From the NCBI GenBank assembly GCA_022484695.1, contig JAKVKU010000014.1, forward strand, positions 1 to 64,000: a stretch of 64,000 bases of DNA. Reading direction: 5' to 3'. This DNA comes from Lactobacillus sp. Lineage in GTDB: Bacteria; Bacillota; Bacilli; Lactobacillales; Lactobacillaceae. This document shows positions 27,425 through 37,392 of this stretch, one piece after another; position 1 is the stretch's first letter; each line of letters opens with the position of its first letter. A program made the position numbers and the translations under genes. Under the pieces are notes generated by a model. It did no database searches, had not been told where the DNA came from, and worked only from the letters and a program-made list of their open reading frames with translations.

Positions 27425-28165
27425 TTAGATATGTTTGATAACCTTAGACAAGAATTCTTGGGCCCGTTTATCTTCAGGTTGTTTGAAGAATTCTGACACG
27501 TCTTTGCGATCTTCTAGGATCCGCCCATCGTCCATGAAGACGATACGGTCACCAACTTCTTGGGCAAACCCCATTTCGTGGGTGACCACTACCATGGTCA
27601 TGCCTTGTTCGGCGATGGTCTTCATAACTTGCAACACGTCGCCAATCATTTCTGGATCCAAGGCACTGGTGGGTTCATCAAACAAGAGAGCCTTGGGTTT
27701 CATGGCCAAAGAGCGGGCAATGGCCACCCGTTGTTGTTGGCCCCCAGATAATTGGTCCGGGAAACTATTGGCTTTATTGTCCAAGCCAACCAGATCCAAT
27801 AACTTCTTAGCTTCGTCTTCACTTTGGGCCTTAGATTGTTTCAACACGGCGGTGGGCCCTAAGGTGATATTTTGTAAAACGGTTTTGTTGGCATAGAGGT
27901 TAAAATGTTGGAAGACCATCCCCACATTCTTACGCATCTTGTTCATGTCAGTTTTTTTGTCGGCCAAATCGTAATTGTTGACCACTAACTGCCCGGATGA
28001 AATTAATTCCAACCCATTAATACAGCGTAACAACGTGCTTTTACCAGAGCCAGATGGGCCGATTATGGTGACGACCTCACCGTTATCTACTGTAAAATTA
28101 ATATCTTTCAGCGCGTGGAATTGCCCATAATACTTTTCCACATTATGGAATTCAATCATTGACAT
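27425..28165 (-). CDS. glnQ: amino acid ABC transporter ATPase
   Basis: A 246-residue ATPase: Walker A GPSGSGKST near 36, signature LSGGQQQR near 140, Walker B ALLFDEPTSALD near 160, H-loop VTHEMGF. First gene of the four-gene uptake operon. ATG with AGGAGG nine bases upstream. Polar amino acid uptake type by sequence. Confidence 0.95.
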   Translation of the reverse strand: MSMIEFHNVEKYYGQFHALKDINFTVDNGEVVTIIGPSGSGKSTLLRCINGLELISSGQLVVNNYDLADKKTDMNKMRKNVGMVFQHFNLYANKTVLQNITLGPTAVLKQSKAQSEDEAKKLLDLVGLDNKANSFPDQLSGGQQQRVAIARSLAMKPKALLFDEPTSALDPEMIGDVLQVMKTIAEQGMTMVVVTHEMGFAQEVGDRIVFMDDGRILEDRKDVSEFFKQPEDKRAQEFLSKVIKHI

Positions 28166-28558
28166 ACGTCTTTTCCTCCTAAGTAGTCCATTTGATCATT
28201 GTTAGTACCGGTAATATTCTTAGCACAATCTAATCCTGTTAGGATACATGACATAATTGCGTATTCCAATATAATCGGGCTTACAACTGCATCTATGTCA
28301 CCATTTTACTCTATTTATAATATCCAGCGCAAATATTTTGTCGAAAAATATTGAAAATATTAGGAAATTATCATTTTGAAAGTGGCATTAAATGGGGATT
28401 TACATTAGATTGTCTTAGTGTTTGGTTAGTGTAAAATTAAATTTGGTTAATTTTAATTGTGTTCACATATCTTTCGTGCATAATTAGAAGACAATTAGTG
28501 ATTTTACATTTCTGCTCATTTAATGTAATATCAGAATTATAATCCTTAAGGAGGAATA
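28166..28558. other. 393-base divergent regulatory region glnQ/oppA
   Basis: AT-rich, no gene. Contains the oppA promoter pair, and AATATT-GAA-AATATT at 28347-28361, a perfect 6-bp inverted repeat next to a looser CAAATATTTT/AAAAATATTG repeat. A short palindrome ATCCT-GTT-AGGAT lies near 28232. Amino acid or peptide-responsive control of both operons from here is plausible, but the regulator is unknown. Confidence 0.6.
28457..28531 (+). promoter_or_regulatory. two candidate promoters of oppA
   Basis: P1: TTGTGT (28457-28462), 16 bases, CATAAT (28479-28484). P2: TTTACA (28503-28508), 17 bases, TAATAT (28526-28531). P2 is the better match and is nearly identical to the promoter of the second oppA at 39295-39323. 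Confidence 0.65.
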
Positions 28559-28561
28559 ATG

Positions 28562-30208
28562 ATGAAGTTCAGCAAAGTTGTTGGGGCTGGCCTTGTCATC
28601 GCAGCGTCTGCATTTTTATTAGTTGCGTGTGGCTCAGGCTCTAGTTCAAGTAGTAGTAGTTCATCTGACAGTCAAACGTTCCGGCGCATGGAAAGTGATA
28701 CGTTACAAACCATGGATCCATCCACCAATACTGACGCTATCAGTGGTCAGGCTTTAATTGATACAATGGATGGTTTCTACCGTTACAACGGTAAGAAGTT
28801 ACAACCAGCCATCGCCACATCAATTGCAAAACCTACGAACGATGGGAAAACATACACCATTAAGTTACGTAAAAATGCTAAATGGTCTAACGGCGATCCA
28901 GTGACCGCTCAAGATTTCGTTTATGGTTGGCAACGCACAGTTAATCCTAAGACCGCTGCTCAGTATGCATACTTATTTGATTCCGTAGAAAACGCCAAAG
29001 ATATCATCGCTGGTAAAAAAGCACCTGATACCTTAGGAATCAAAGCAACTGATAAGAACACGATTCAAATTACCTTAACTGAAGCAGTGCCTTACTTCAA
29101 TGGTTTGATGACCAACCCAGCTTTCTTCCCACAAAACCAAAAGTTTGTTGAAAAAGCTGGTAAGAATTACGGGACACAAGCTAAATACGCTTTAGGTAAC
29201 GGCCCATTCGTCTTGAAGGGTTGGACTGGTACCAACAATTCTTGGTCTGAAACTAAGAACAAGAACTACTGGAACGCTAAAGCCGTTAAGTTAGACAAGG
29301 TTGCCGTTCAAGTTATCAAAGATCCTTCTACTGCTTTGAACTTATTCCAAAGCAACAAGATCGATGATGTTGCTTTAAGTGGTGAATCTGCACAACAAAT
29401 GAAGAATGATCCAGCCTTCACACCACGTAAACAATCCACGACATTCTATACACAATTAAACCAAAAGACAATTCCTGCTTTCAAGAACACCAAGATTCGC
29501 CAAGCCATCTCTATGGCAGTTAACCGTAAAGAATTGATCAACAAAGTCTTGGGCAATGGTTCTTTGATTGCTAATAACGTGACACCACAAGGTATCATGT
29601 CCAATCCAAGTACTGGTCAAGATTTCGCCAAAGCTGCCGCTACCAAAGACAGTGAATACACCGCTTATAATCCTAAAAAAGCTAAACAACTTTTCCAAGA
29701 AGGTTTACAAGAAGTTGGTATTAAAGAATTAGATGTTACCTTGTTAGGTGACGATACTGATGGTGGTAAAAAGATGAACGAATACCTGCAAAGTACTTGG
29801 CAACAAAACTTGCCTGGTATGAAGGTCACTTTATCAAATGTGCCATTTAAGACACGTTTAACTCGTTCTACCAATGGTCAATTTGACATGGTAACAAGTG
29901 CTTGGGGCGCTGATTATCCAGATGCCATTAGTTTCTTGGATCTCTTCACGACTGGTAACAGCTATAACAATGGTAGCTGGTCTAACAGTGACTACGATGC
30001 TAAAATTGCTGCCAGCAAGACTACTGATGTTTTAGATCCACAAAAACGTTGGAACGACTTGCAAGACGCACAACAAATTATCACACAAGAACAAGGGGTC
30101 GTACCTTTGTATCAACGTGTTGAAGCCCACTTAGTGAACAAGAAGGTTAAGAACTTGCAATATAGTCCTGCCAACAACTACAACTTCGTGACTGCTTATA
30201 TCAAATAA
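28562..30208 (+). CDS. oppA: oligopeptide ABC transporter substrate-binding lipoprotein (copy 1)
   Basis: A 548-residue family 5 solute-binding lipoprotein that captures peptides outside the cell. Signal peptide with lipobox LVAC near residue 20-23, then a Ser/Gly-rich linker of about 12 residues (GSGSSSSSSSSS). The body carries family motifs such as LRKNAKWSNGDPVTAQDFVYGW near 100. ATG at 28562 has AAGGAGG seven bases upstream; an ATG directly before it is too close. First gene of oppABCDF and separated from oppB by an attenuating terminator, so it should be made in excess. The codon choice is strongly biased, as expected of a highly expressed gene. Confidence 0.95.
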   Translation: MKFSKVVGAGLVIAASAFLLVACGSGSSSSSSSSSDSQTFRRMESDTLQTMDPSTNTDAISGQALIDTMDGFYRYNGKKLQPAIATSIAKPTNDGKTYTIKLRKNAKWSNGDPVTAQDFVYGWQRTVNPKTAAQYAYLFDSVENAKDIIAGKKAPDTLGIKATDKNTIQITLTEAVPYFNGLMTNPAFFPQNQKFVEKAGKNYGTQAKYALGNGPFVLKGWTGTNNSWSETKNKNYWNAKAVKLDKVAVQVIKDPSTALNLFQSNKIDDVALSGESAQQMKNDPAFTPRKQSTTFYTQLNQKTIPAFKNTKIRQAISMAVNRKELINKVLGNGSLIANNVTPQGIMSNPSTGQDFAKAAATKDSEYTAYNPKKAKQLFQEGLQEVGIKELDVTLLGDDTDGGKKMNEYLQSTWQQNLPGMKVTLSNVPFKTRLTRSTNGQFDMVTSAWGADYPDAISFLDLFTTGNSYNNGSWSNSDYDAKIAASKTTDVLDPQKRWNDLQDAQQIITQEQGVVPLYQRVEAHLVNKKVKNLQYSPANNYNFVTAYIK

Positions 30209-30228
30209 TTTAATCGTCTAAAATTTGG

Positions 30229-30266
30229 GGTCTCCGGGAGAAATTTCAGCCCGAAGGCCCTTTTTC
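30229..30266 (+). terminator. partial terminator between oppA and oppB
   Basis: A 10-bp stem with one mismatch and one G-U pair (GGTCTCCGGG/CCCGAAGGCC) and an 11-base loop, followed by CTTTTT. It probably reduces transcription into oppBCDF relative to oppA. Confidence 0.7.
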
Positions 30267-30292
30267 TATTAGAAATAAGGGGTGTGTTCAAA

Positions 30293-31228
30293 TTGACCAA
30301 ATATATCTTAAAGCGGATTGCCTGGATCTTCATCACCTTATGGATCGTGGCCACAATCACTTTCTTCTTGATGAAGTTATTACCCGGCACGCCTTATACG
30401 AACCAGGCTAAGCTATCCGCTGACCAAATTCGTATCATGAATGATCAGTACGGGTTGAATAAACCACTGATCACCCAATACTGGGTTTACATCGTGGGCT
30501 TGCTCCATGGTGATTTAGGAACTTCCTTCCAATTCAACAACCAACCAGTTACCTATTTAATCTCTAACCGGATCGGCCCTTCCATGCAAATTGGGGCCCA
30601 AGCCATGATTATCGGGACTTTTTTGGGGATTTTGCTGGGGGCCATTGCTGCCGTCAAGCAAAGAACCTGGGTCGACTCCGTGGCCACCTTCTTCGCCATT
30701 GTGGGTCGTTCCATCCCCAACTTCGTCTTCGCCGTCATCTTGCAGTTCTTCTTAGCCTTTAAGCTGAAGATTTTCCCAATTGCTTTGTGGGACGGCTTTT
30801 CTTCCAGTATCCTCCCATCGATTGCCTTGGCCATGGCGCCATTGGCCGATACCGCCCGGTTCATGCGGACGGAAATGGTGGATGTCTTAAGTAGTGACTA
30901 CATTGAATTAGCCCGCTCCAAAGGCCTATCTTCTTGGCAAACCGTGGCTAAACATGCCCTGCGGAACTCCTTGATCCCCGTTGTCACCATCATCGGTCCC
31001 ATGGCCGTTGCCTTGATGACCGGGTCCATGGTTATTGAAAACATCTTCTCTATCCCAGGGATCGGGGAACAATTCGTCAAATCCATCTTGACCAATGACT
31101 ACCCAACCATCATGGGCTTGACCATCTTGTATTCCGCCGCCTTATTGGTTATCTACCTCGTGGTGGATATCCTCTACGGCATCATCGATCCACGTATTCG
31201 CTTAAGTACAACAGGAGGTAAAGAATAG
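30293..31228 (+). CDS. oppB: oligopeptide ABC transporter permease
   Basis: A 311-residue permease with about six helices and the EAA loop ARSKGLSSWQTVAKHALRNS near 205-224. The family N terminus (KYILKRIAWIF) is intact. I chose TTG at 30293 because AAGGGGTG ends eight bases upstream; the GTG at 30284 would overlap that Shine-Dalgarno region. The stop overlaps oppC by one base. Forms the inner-membrane channel with OppC. Confidence 0.92.
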   Translation: MTKYILKRIAWIFITLWIVATITFFLMKLLPGTPYTNQAKLSADQIRIMNDQYGLNKPLITQYWVYIVGLLHGDLGTSFQFNNQPVTYLISNRIGPSMQIGAQAMIIGTFLGILLGAIAAVKQRTWVDSVATFFAIVGRSIPNFVFAVILQFFLAFKLKIFPIALWDGFSSSILPSIALAMAPLADTARFMRTEMVDVLSSDYIELARSKGLSSWQTVAKHALRNSLIPVVTIIGPMAVALMTGSMVIENIFSIPGIGEQFVKSILTNDYPTIMGLTILYSAALLVIYLVVDILYGIIDPRIRLSTTGGKE

Positions 31229-32250
31229 TGGCTGATAATGTAAAAATCACCCCAGATAGCTTCAAACCTGCCAATAATCAGGACAACACCCAAAAAGAAG
31301 AGATCCAAGCCCCATCTTTAACCTTCTTCCAGGATGCTGTCCGGCGTTTGAAACAAAATAAAGTCGCCGTTGTGGCCTTTTGGGTCTTAGCCGTGATGAT
31401 CATCATCGCCTTATTGGCCCCGGTCATCGCCCCTCACAACCCCAATACCCAAAACGTCAACTACGCCAACCTGCCGCCAAAAATTGGCAGTGGTAATATC
31501 CCCGGGTTTACCGGGAAAGGCGAAGTCGCTGGTGTTGTCAGTGACCGTTATGCTGCTGCCGGCGTGTCAAAGGGGACCTATTATATCTTAGGGACCGATT
31601 ACTTGGGTCGGGATTTATTATCCCGGATCATCTATGGCACCCGCTTATCCATTTTTGTCGCCTTTGCCGCAACCATGTTTGATATGATCATAGGGGTCCC
31701 CTATGGCCTAATATCGGCCTGGCGGGGCAAATTCACGGATATCGTCATGCAGCGGATCATTGAAATCATCTCTTCTGTCCCTAACTTGATCGTGGCCATC
31801 TTGATGCTGTTGATTTTCAAACCTGGTTTGACGTCCATCATCATTGCCATTGGGTTCACCGGTTGGATAACCATGGCCAGGCTGATACGAGCGGAGACGT
31901 ATCAGTTAGAAAGCGAGGAATATATTCTGGCGGCACAAACCTTGGGGGAATCTTCTTTAAAGATCGCCTTCAAGCATTTGATCCCCAATATGTCCTCCGT
32001 GATCATCATCAATACCATGATGACCATTCCAACGGCCATTTTCTTCGAAGCCTTCTTGAGTTATATCGGGATTGGGATCCCGGCGCCAAATGCGTCTTTA
32101 GGGACCCTGTTATCCGATGGTCAAAAGACCTTCCGTTTCTTACCTTATCAAATGTGGTATCCATCAGCCGTCATCGTGCTCTTAATGTTAGCCTTTAACT
32201 TATTAGCCGATGGTCTGCGGGATGCCTTTGATCCGAAATCATCACGTTAG
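31228..32250 (+). CDS. oppC: oligopeptide ABC transporter permease
   Basis: A 340-residue permease: hydrophilic N-terminal about 45 residues, first helix near 48-70, an extracellular segment with LGTDYLGRDLLSRI near 120-135, then five helices and the EAA loop AAQTLGESSLKIAFKHLIPN. GTG start preceded by AGGAGG nine bases upstream, overlapping the oppB stop. Partner of OppB. Confidence 0.93.
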   Translation: MADNVKITPDSFKPANNQDNTQKEEIQAPSLTFFQDAVRRLKQNKVAVVAFWVLAVMIIIALLAPVIAPHNPNTQNVNYANLPPKIGSGNIPGFTGKGEVAGVVSDRYAAAGVSKGTYYILGTDYLGRDLLSRIIYGTRLSIFVAFAATMFDMIIGVPYGLISAWRGKFTDIVMQRIIEIISSVPNLIVAILMLLIFKPGLTSIIIAIGFTGWITMARLIRAETYQLESEEYILAAQTLGESSLKIAFKHLIPNMSSVIIINTMMTIPTAIFFEAFLSYIGIGIPAPNASLGTLLSDGQKTFRFLPYQMWYPSAVIVLLMLAFNLLADGLRDAFDPKSSR

Positions 32251-32263
32251 GCGGTGTCAGACA

Positions 32264-33328
32264 TTGGAAAAAATACTTGATGTAAAAGACTTAGAAATTA
32301 ATTTCCATACCTTTGCTGGTGATGTGAAAGCCATTCGCGATGTCAGTTTCCATTTAAACAAAGGTGAAACCCTGGCCATCGTTGGGGAATCTGGTTCCGG
32401 TAAATCCGTAACCGTCCGGAGTATTATGGGCTTATTAGCCAATAACTCCAACGTCCCCAACGGCCAAATCATGTTCAAAGATCAAGATCTCTTAAAAATT
32501 TCAGCTCGGCAAATGGAAAAGATCCGGGGCAATGATATCTCCATGATTTTCCAAGATCCCATGACTTCCCTAGACCCCACCATGCCCATCGGTAAACAAG
32601 TGGCTGAACCTTTATTGATTCATAACCACATGAGCCGGGCCAAAGCCATGGAACGGGCTGAAGAAGTTTTGGAATTAGTTGGTATCCCCAACGCCAAAAA
32701 CCGGATCAAAGATTATCCCCACCAATTCTCCGGTGGTCAGCGGCAACGGATCGTCATTGCCATCGCCATCGTTAATTACCCGGAAATCCTCATCGCCGAT
32801 GAACCAACAACTGCCTTGGATGTCACCATTCAAAGTCAAATCATCGAATTGATGAAGGAATTACAAGATAAAATCGAAACTTCCATTATTTTCATCACCC
32901 ATGATTTGGGTGTGGTGGCTGGGATTGCCGACCGGGTAGCTGTTATGTATGCCGGTAAAATTATCGAATACGGTACTGTAGATGAAATTTTCTACGACCC
33001 CCGTCATCCTTATACTTGGGGCTTATTGAATTCCATGCCTACCTTGGAATCCCAGAAACTCTATGCCATCCCAGGTACGCCACCAAACTTGTTGAACCCA
33101 CCTAAGGGCGATGCCTTTGCCCCCAGAAATGAATACGCCATGGCCATCGACTATGAAGCCATGCCCCCATTCTTCAAAGTTACGGATACCCATTATGCCG
33201 CGACTTGGCTCTTGCATCCCGACGCTCCTAAGGTCCAACCCCCCGCAGAAATCCTGCGACGCCATGAGCTTTATCATAAATACCTAGCAGAACAAGCGAA
33301 AGGCGGTGTCCCAGCTGATGCAGAATAA
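32264..33328 (+). CDS. oppD: oligopeptide ABC transporter ATPase
   Basis: A 354-residue ATPase: Walker A GESGSGKS near 38, signature FSGGQRQR near 158, Walker [13 protein letters not shown] near 178, and the C-terminal oligopeptide-transporter extension (family [12 protein letters not shown]). Start TTG at 32264, seven bases after AGGCGGTG; upstream in-frame codons overlap oppC. Its 3' end overlaps or abuts oppF. Confidence 0.93.
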   Translation: MEKILDVKDLEINFHTFAGDVKAIRDVSFHLNKGETLAIVGESGSGKSVTVRSIMGLLANNSNVPNGQIMFKDQDLLKISARQMEKIRGNDISMIFQDPMTSLDPTMPIGKQVAEPLLIHNHMSRAKAMERAEEVLELVGIPNAKNRIKDYPHQFSGGQRQRIVIAIAIVNYPEILIADEPTTALDVTIQSQIIELMKELQDKIETSIIFITHDLGVVAGIADRVAVMYAGKIIEYGTVDEIFYDPRHPYTWGLLNSMPTLESQKLYAIPGTPPNLLNPPKGDAFAPRNEYAMAIDYEAMPPFFKVTDTHYAATWLLHPDAPKVQPPAEILRRHELYHKYLAEQAKGGVPADAE

Positions 33329-34313
33329 TGGCGAACCCCGAAAAAAAATCGTTGAAGTCAAACACTTGAAGCAATACTTTAATGCTGGCCGTAAAAACGA
33401 AGTCAAAGCCATCGACGATATCTCCTTTGATATCTATGAAGGTGAAACCTTCGGGTTAGTTGGGGAATCTGGTTCCGGTAAAAGTACCACCGGCCGCAGT
33501 ATTATCCGCTTATACGACCCCACTGATGGTGAGATCCTCTTTAACGGTCAAGACATCAGTAAAATCAAAAAACATTCTCCCCAAATGCTAGAATTCCGAC
33601 GGGAAATGCAAATGATTTTCCAAGACCCATACGCTTCTTTGAATCCGCGGATGAAGATCAAAGATATCATCGCTGAAGGCCTAGATGTCCACCATTTGGT
33701 TAAAAATGACGCTGAACGGGATGCCCGGGTTGAAGAACTCTTAGACTTAGTTGGTTTAAATAAAGATCACATGACCCGCTATCCCCACGAATTCTCCGGT
33801 GGTCAGCGGCAACGGATCGGGATTGCTAGAGCCCTAGCCGTTAAACCCCGCTTCATCATCGCCGACGAACCCATCTCAGCCTTGGATGTCTCTATCCAAG
33901 CCCAAGTGGTTAATTTGTTGGAAGATATTCAAAAAGATCAAAATCTGACCTATTTATTTATCGCCCATGATTTATCCATGGTGAAATATATCAGTGATCG
34001 AATTGCGGTGATGCATAACGGCCGCTTGATGGAATTATCCACTTCTGATGAAGTCTATAATTACCCCTTGCATCCCTACACCATCAGCTTGCTGTCTGCG
34101 GTGCCGTTGCCAGATCCAGAATACGAACGCCATCGCAAGCCCCATCCTTATGATGCTTCAATTGAAGATGACTCTAAGGACCGCTACTTGCAAGAAATTA
34201 TCCCCGGCCATTCGGTCTTTGCCAGTGATGACGAAGTACCAATGTATCGGGAAATGGCTGAAAAAGCCCATGAAAAACAACCAGAGAATCCGGCTGTCTT
34301 ACCTGGGGATTAA
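33318..34313 (+). CDS. oppF: oligopeptide ABC transporter ATPase
   Basis: A 331-residue ATPase: Walker [10 protein letters not shown] near 53, signature FSGGQRQR near 158, Walker [13 protein letters not shown], and C-terminal [19 protein letters not shown] at 33318 lies nine bases after AGGCGGTG and inside the end of oppD (11-base overlap); GTG at 33306 is an alternative. Last gene of the opp operon. Confidence 0.92.
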   Translation: MQNNGEPRKKIVEVKHLKQYFNAGRKNEVKAIDDISFDIYEGETFGLVGESGSGKSTTGRSIIRLYDPTDGEILFNGQDISKIKKHSPQMLEFRREMQMIFQDPYASLNPRMKIKDIIAEGLDVHHLVKNDAERDARVEELLDLVGLNKDHMTRYPHEFSGGQRQRIGIARALAVKPRFIIADEPISALDVSIQAQVVNLLEDIQKDQNLTYLFIAHDLSMVKYISDRIAVMHNGRLMELSTSDEVYNYPLHPYTISLLSAVPLPDPEYERHRKPHPYDASIEDDSKDRYLQEIIPGHSVFASDDEVPMYREMAEKAHEKQPENPAVLPGD

Positions 34314-34316
34314 CTC

Positions 34317-34366
34317 AAAAATACCAACACTTGATCTGAAAAAGATTAGGTATTGGTATTTTTTTG
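34317..34366 (+). terminator. terminator of the opp operon
   Basis: AAAAATACCAA pairs with TTGGTATTTTTTT around an imperfect inner stem; stem outer part 11 bp, T-run of seven. Confidence 0.85.
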
Positions 34367-34407
34367 CTAGGAGAAAGAATATTTGTTAGGTCACCTAAAA
34401 AATAATT

Positions 34408-34421
34408 TGTAAGCGTTTACT
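34408..34421. promoter_or_regulatory. cre site upstream of the MFS/amidohydrolase operon
   Basis: TGTAAGCGTTTACT matches TGWAANCGNTNWCA with one mismatch (last base). It lies about 90 bases before the MFS gene, so CcpA control is likely. Confidence 0.65.
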
Positions 34422-34504
34422 TATAGTGCTATGCTTGTTAAGGCGTCTTTTTTAGTGACGCACTTTTAAAGCCTATTTTTAGGTAATTTTAATTTAAGAA
34501 AGGA

Positions 34505-35728
34505 ATGATTCATCTGGCAAAAGAAAGTGCAGTTATTGACAAATCGCTGGCTAGGTCAGACATAAAAATCATCGCGGCCTTAATGACCGGCTATGCCATG
34601 GTTTATATGGACAAGAATATGGTCTCCACAGCCATCATCCCCATCGCTAAAGAATTCAGTTTTACCACAGCCCAAACTGGTTTGATCATGAGTATGTTCT
34701 TCCTGGCTTACTCCCTCATGCAAATCCCCGGCGGTTGGCTAGCTGACAGAATCGGTGCCAAAAGAGTGCTCTTATTATCCTTAGGGATTATCTGTGTCTT
34801 CTCTTATGCCTTTGGCTTTGTTAGCTCTTTGATGTTGTTCTTAGCCATTCGTTTTGGGGCTGGTTTAGGTCACGGTGGCTATCCGCCAGCTTGTTCAAAG
34901 GCGGTGGCGGAAAACTTTGACCACGATCGCCGAGTCATGGTCCAATCTGGTATCATGACCACTTCCGGTATTGGTGGCTTGTTAGCTTTTGTTCTGGGAG
35001 CTAACGTGATTGCCATCAATTGGCGCTATGGTTATCTTTTATTAGGAACGCTATTCCTAATTGCCTTTTTATTGGTGCTATTTCTACTCCCGAAAGATAC
35101 ATCCGTTCCTAAAGCAACCGTTAAAACAACCACTAACCGAGTATCTTTCAAAGCAGTCATTACTAACCGGAACGTCTTGTTGCTATTTGTCATTATGCTT
35201 TTATTGAATATTACTTATTATGGTGCCATGTCCTGGTTACCCAGTTATTTAACGCAGACTTATGAATTATCTTTAGGCGCTGCCGGGGCAATTTTAGCCG
35301 TCAACGCCATATCTCAAGTTATCGGTAGCTTTTTTACCGGGATTTGTCTTTCAAAATGGTTTGAGGGTAAACAAAAACCATTCATTCTAATTTGTGCTGT
35401 GATTAGTGCCACCGCAATTTACACCCTAGTCCATATCCATAGCATCGTTTTATCCTTAATACTAGTGGCGTTAATCGGGATGACCACAATTTCAGCATTC
35501 ACCGCAACCTTCACTTGGCCCCAAAGAATCTTTAAACAAGCCATTATTGGTACGTCCGTGGGAATCATTAATACCGGTGGTACTTTTGGAGGGTTCCTGG
35601 CACCTATCATGATCGGTGCTTTGATCCAAGCAGCCGGTGGTGATTTCCAAGTTGGTTTTATTCTCCTGGCCATTACGATTCTCATCGGTGGTTTAGGTGT
35701 GTTCACGATTAATCCTAAAGCAAACTAA
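34505..35728 (+). CDS. MFS transporter (ACS/anion-cation symporter-like)
   Basis: A 407-residue, 12-helix transporter. The MFS motif between helices 2 and 3 is GGWLADRIGAKRVLL near 75, and the N terminus resembles the anion:cation symporter family (organic acids, hexuronates). AAAGGA directly abuts the ATG at 34505; a CTG codon at 34514, nine bases after AAAGGA, may be the true start. Followed after 21 bases by an M20 amidohydrolase gene, so it may import that enzyme's acylated amino acid substrate. Preceded by a cre. Confidence 0.85.
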   Translation: MIHLAKESAVIDKSLARSDIKIIAALMTGYAMVYMDKNMVSTAIIPIAKEFSFTTAQTGLIMSMFFLAYSLMQIPGGWLADRIGAKRVLLLSLGIICVFSYAFGFVSSLMLFLAIRFGAGLGHGGYPPACSKAVAENFDHDRRVMVQSGIMTTSGIGGLLAFVLGANVIAINWRYGYLLLGTLFLIAFLLVLFLLPKDTSVPKATVKTTTNRVSFKAVITNRNVLLLFVIMLLLNITYYGAMSWLPSYLTQTYELSLGAAGAILAVNAISQVIGSFFTGICLSKWFEGKQKPFILICAVISATAIYTLVHIHSIVLSLILVALIGMTTISAFTATFTWPQRIFKQAIIGTSVGIINTGGTFGGFLAPIMIGALIQAAGGDFQVGFILLAITILIGGLGVFTINPKAN

Positions 35729-35749
35729 TGTAAATATGAGGTGTAATTT

Positions 35750-36967
35750 ATGATTGAAAATAATGTATTTGCAAGTCAAACACTCAAAGACAAGTTATAT
35801 GCTAAAATCGAAGCTAAGACCGACAGGATGATTGCCATCCGACGGCAGTTACATGAGCACCCTGAATTATCCTTCAAAGAAAAAGCAACTGGTGATTTCA
35901 TTGCCAAGTTCTATCAGGATAAAGATGTTAAAGTCCAAGCTAACTTCGGCGATGGCTATGGTGTCGTGGTAACTATCGACTCCGGCAAACCAGGGAAAAC
36001 CCTGGCTTTACGGGCTGACTTTGATGGGCTACCTGTTCAAGAAGAAACAGGCTTACCCTTTGCCTCACAAAACACTGGTGTAATGCACGCCTGTGGTCAT
36101 GATGGCCATACTGCTTATATGCTGATTTTGGCAGAGTCTTTGTATGAACTAAAAGATGACTGGGCTGGTAAAATTAAAATCGTCCACCAACCTGCTGAAG
36201 AAACTCCCCCTGGTGGTGCTTTAGGGATGATCGAAGCTGGCGTTTTAGATGGCGTCGATGCCATTATTGGCGTCCACGGTTGGGCACCGGTACCTTATGG
36301 CACGGTTCAATGCACGGCCGGCCCAGTTATGACTGGACGTTCCAGCTTTAAAATGACCATTCACGGTAAAGGCGGCCACGGGTCAGCGCCTCATTTAGCT
36401 AACGATGCCAACGTTGCGGCTTCTTACTTTGTAACAATCGCCCAGACAATTATTTCTCGGCGAACAGATCCCTTTGATATGTGTACATTGACTTTTGGTA
36501 ACTTCGATGGGAAAGGTTCTTTTAACGTCATCAAGGATGCTGTCTTCTTAGAAGGTGACGTTCGTTTCATGCGGGATGAAGCTCGGGAAATCATTGAAAC
36601 AAATTTCAAACGCATGGTCAAAGGCCTGGAGTTGATGTTCGATGTCAAAGTCGATTTATTCTATGATAGTGACTACCCTGTTTTAAATAATGATGCTGAA
36701 CTTGCCGCAACGATTCAAAATAGCTTGCGTCACAGTCACATCCAAGAACTCACTAACTTAGATATGGTCACCCGTAACACAGCATCAGAAGATTTCGCTT
36801 ATTTTGCCCAAAAAATTCCTGGAGTCTACATGTTTGTAGGTGAAATGCCAGATGACGGTATCTTCTATCCCCACCATAGTCCAAAGTTTGTCATCAATGA
36901 AAAAGCATTGCCGTTAGCTGCTAAAACGGTGGGTGTTGCTGCATTGGATTTCTTAGCAACCCATTAA
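35750..36967 (+). CDS. M20D-family amidohydrolase (N-acyl amino acid or hippurate hydrolase-like)
   Basis: A 405-residue zinc/metal-dependent aminoacylase-type enzyme in the cytosol. The metal-binding motif HACGHDGH is near 112-119, the catalytic Glu pair is in QPAEETPPGG, further ligands are in GVHGW and HHSPKF, and a dimerisation lid (GKGGHGSAPH) sits at about 210. ATG with GAGGTG upstream. Probably co-transcribed with the MFS gene, which suggests import and deacylation of an N-acyl compound; the substrate is not visible. Confidence 0.9.
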   Translation: MIENNVFASQTLKDKLYAKIEAKTDRMIAIRRQLHEHPELSFKEKATGDFIAKFYQDKDVKVQANFGDGYGVVVTIDSGKPGKTLALRADFDGLPVQEETGLPFASQNTGVMHACGHDGHTAYMLILAESLYELKDDWAGKIKIVHQPAEETPPGGALGMIEAGVLDGVDAIIGVHGWAPVPYGTVQCTAGPVMTGRSSFKMTIHGKGGHGSAPHLANDANVAASYFVTIAQTIISRRTDPFDMCTLTFGNFDGKGSFNVIKDAVFLEGDVRFMRDEAREIIETNFKRMVKGLELMFDVKVDLFYDSDYPVLNNDAELAATIQNSLRHSHIQELTNLDMVTRNTASEDFAYFAQKIPGVYMFVGEMPDDGIFYPHHSPKFVINEKALPLAAKTVGVAALDFLATH

Positions 36968-37392
36968 AGCATTGCTTGGGAAATAATTCCAGAATAATTG
37001 GTTTTTATCAGTACGACTGACCAGCTATTATCATGAAGAAATGGTCAGATATGCCCTAAATAGCAACTACTTGATGTCATTAGTCAGTTAATCAATTAAT
37101 TTCAAAAAATGCTAATCTCTAATCATAATATGATTAAGGGTTAGCTTTTTTTAATTTTATTTATCAAATCAACATCAGACTAAAGTCGTATTTCCCTTGG
37201 TAAATAAGGATTGTAAAGCTTTGTTACAAATTTAAAGGATATGTCATCTAAATTAAATCAATATTACATTCTTGCTTTACCCCTACCTCTCAGGAGATTC
37301 TCATGGTAATCTGTACTTATATTTGTTACAGATCACGTTCAGATCAATTTTGTTAATTCTCTTGTTTTACCCAGGAAGCAGGTTCAAAAAAT
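36968..37392. other. 425-base intergenic region
   Basis: Holds the terminator at 37111-37153, then AT-rich DNA leading to the serine-rich protein gene. I see no clear promoter hexamer pair and no small gene. Confidence 0.5.
37111..37153 (+). terminator. terminator of the MFS/amidohydrolase operon
   Basis: GCTAATC/GGTTAGC outer stem and a perfect inner stem TAATCAT/ATGATTA, followed by seven T. Confidence 0.85.
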
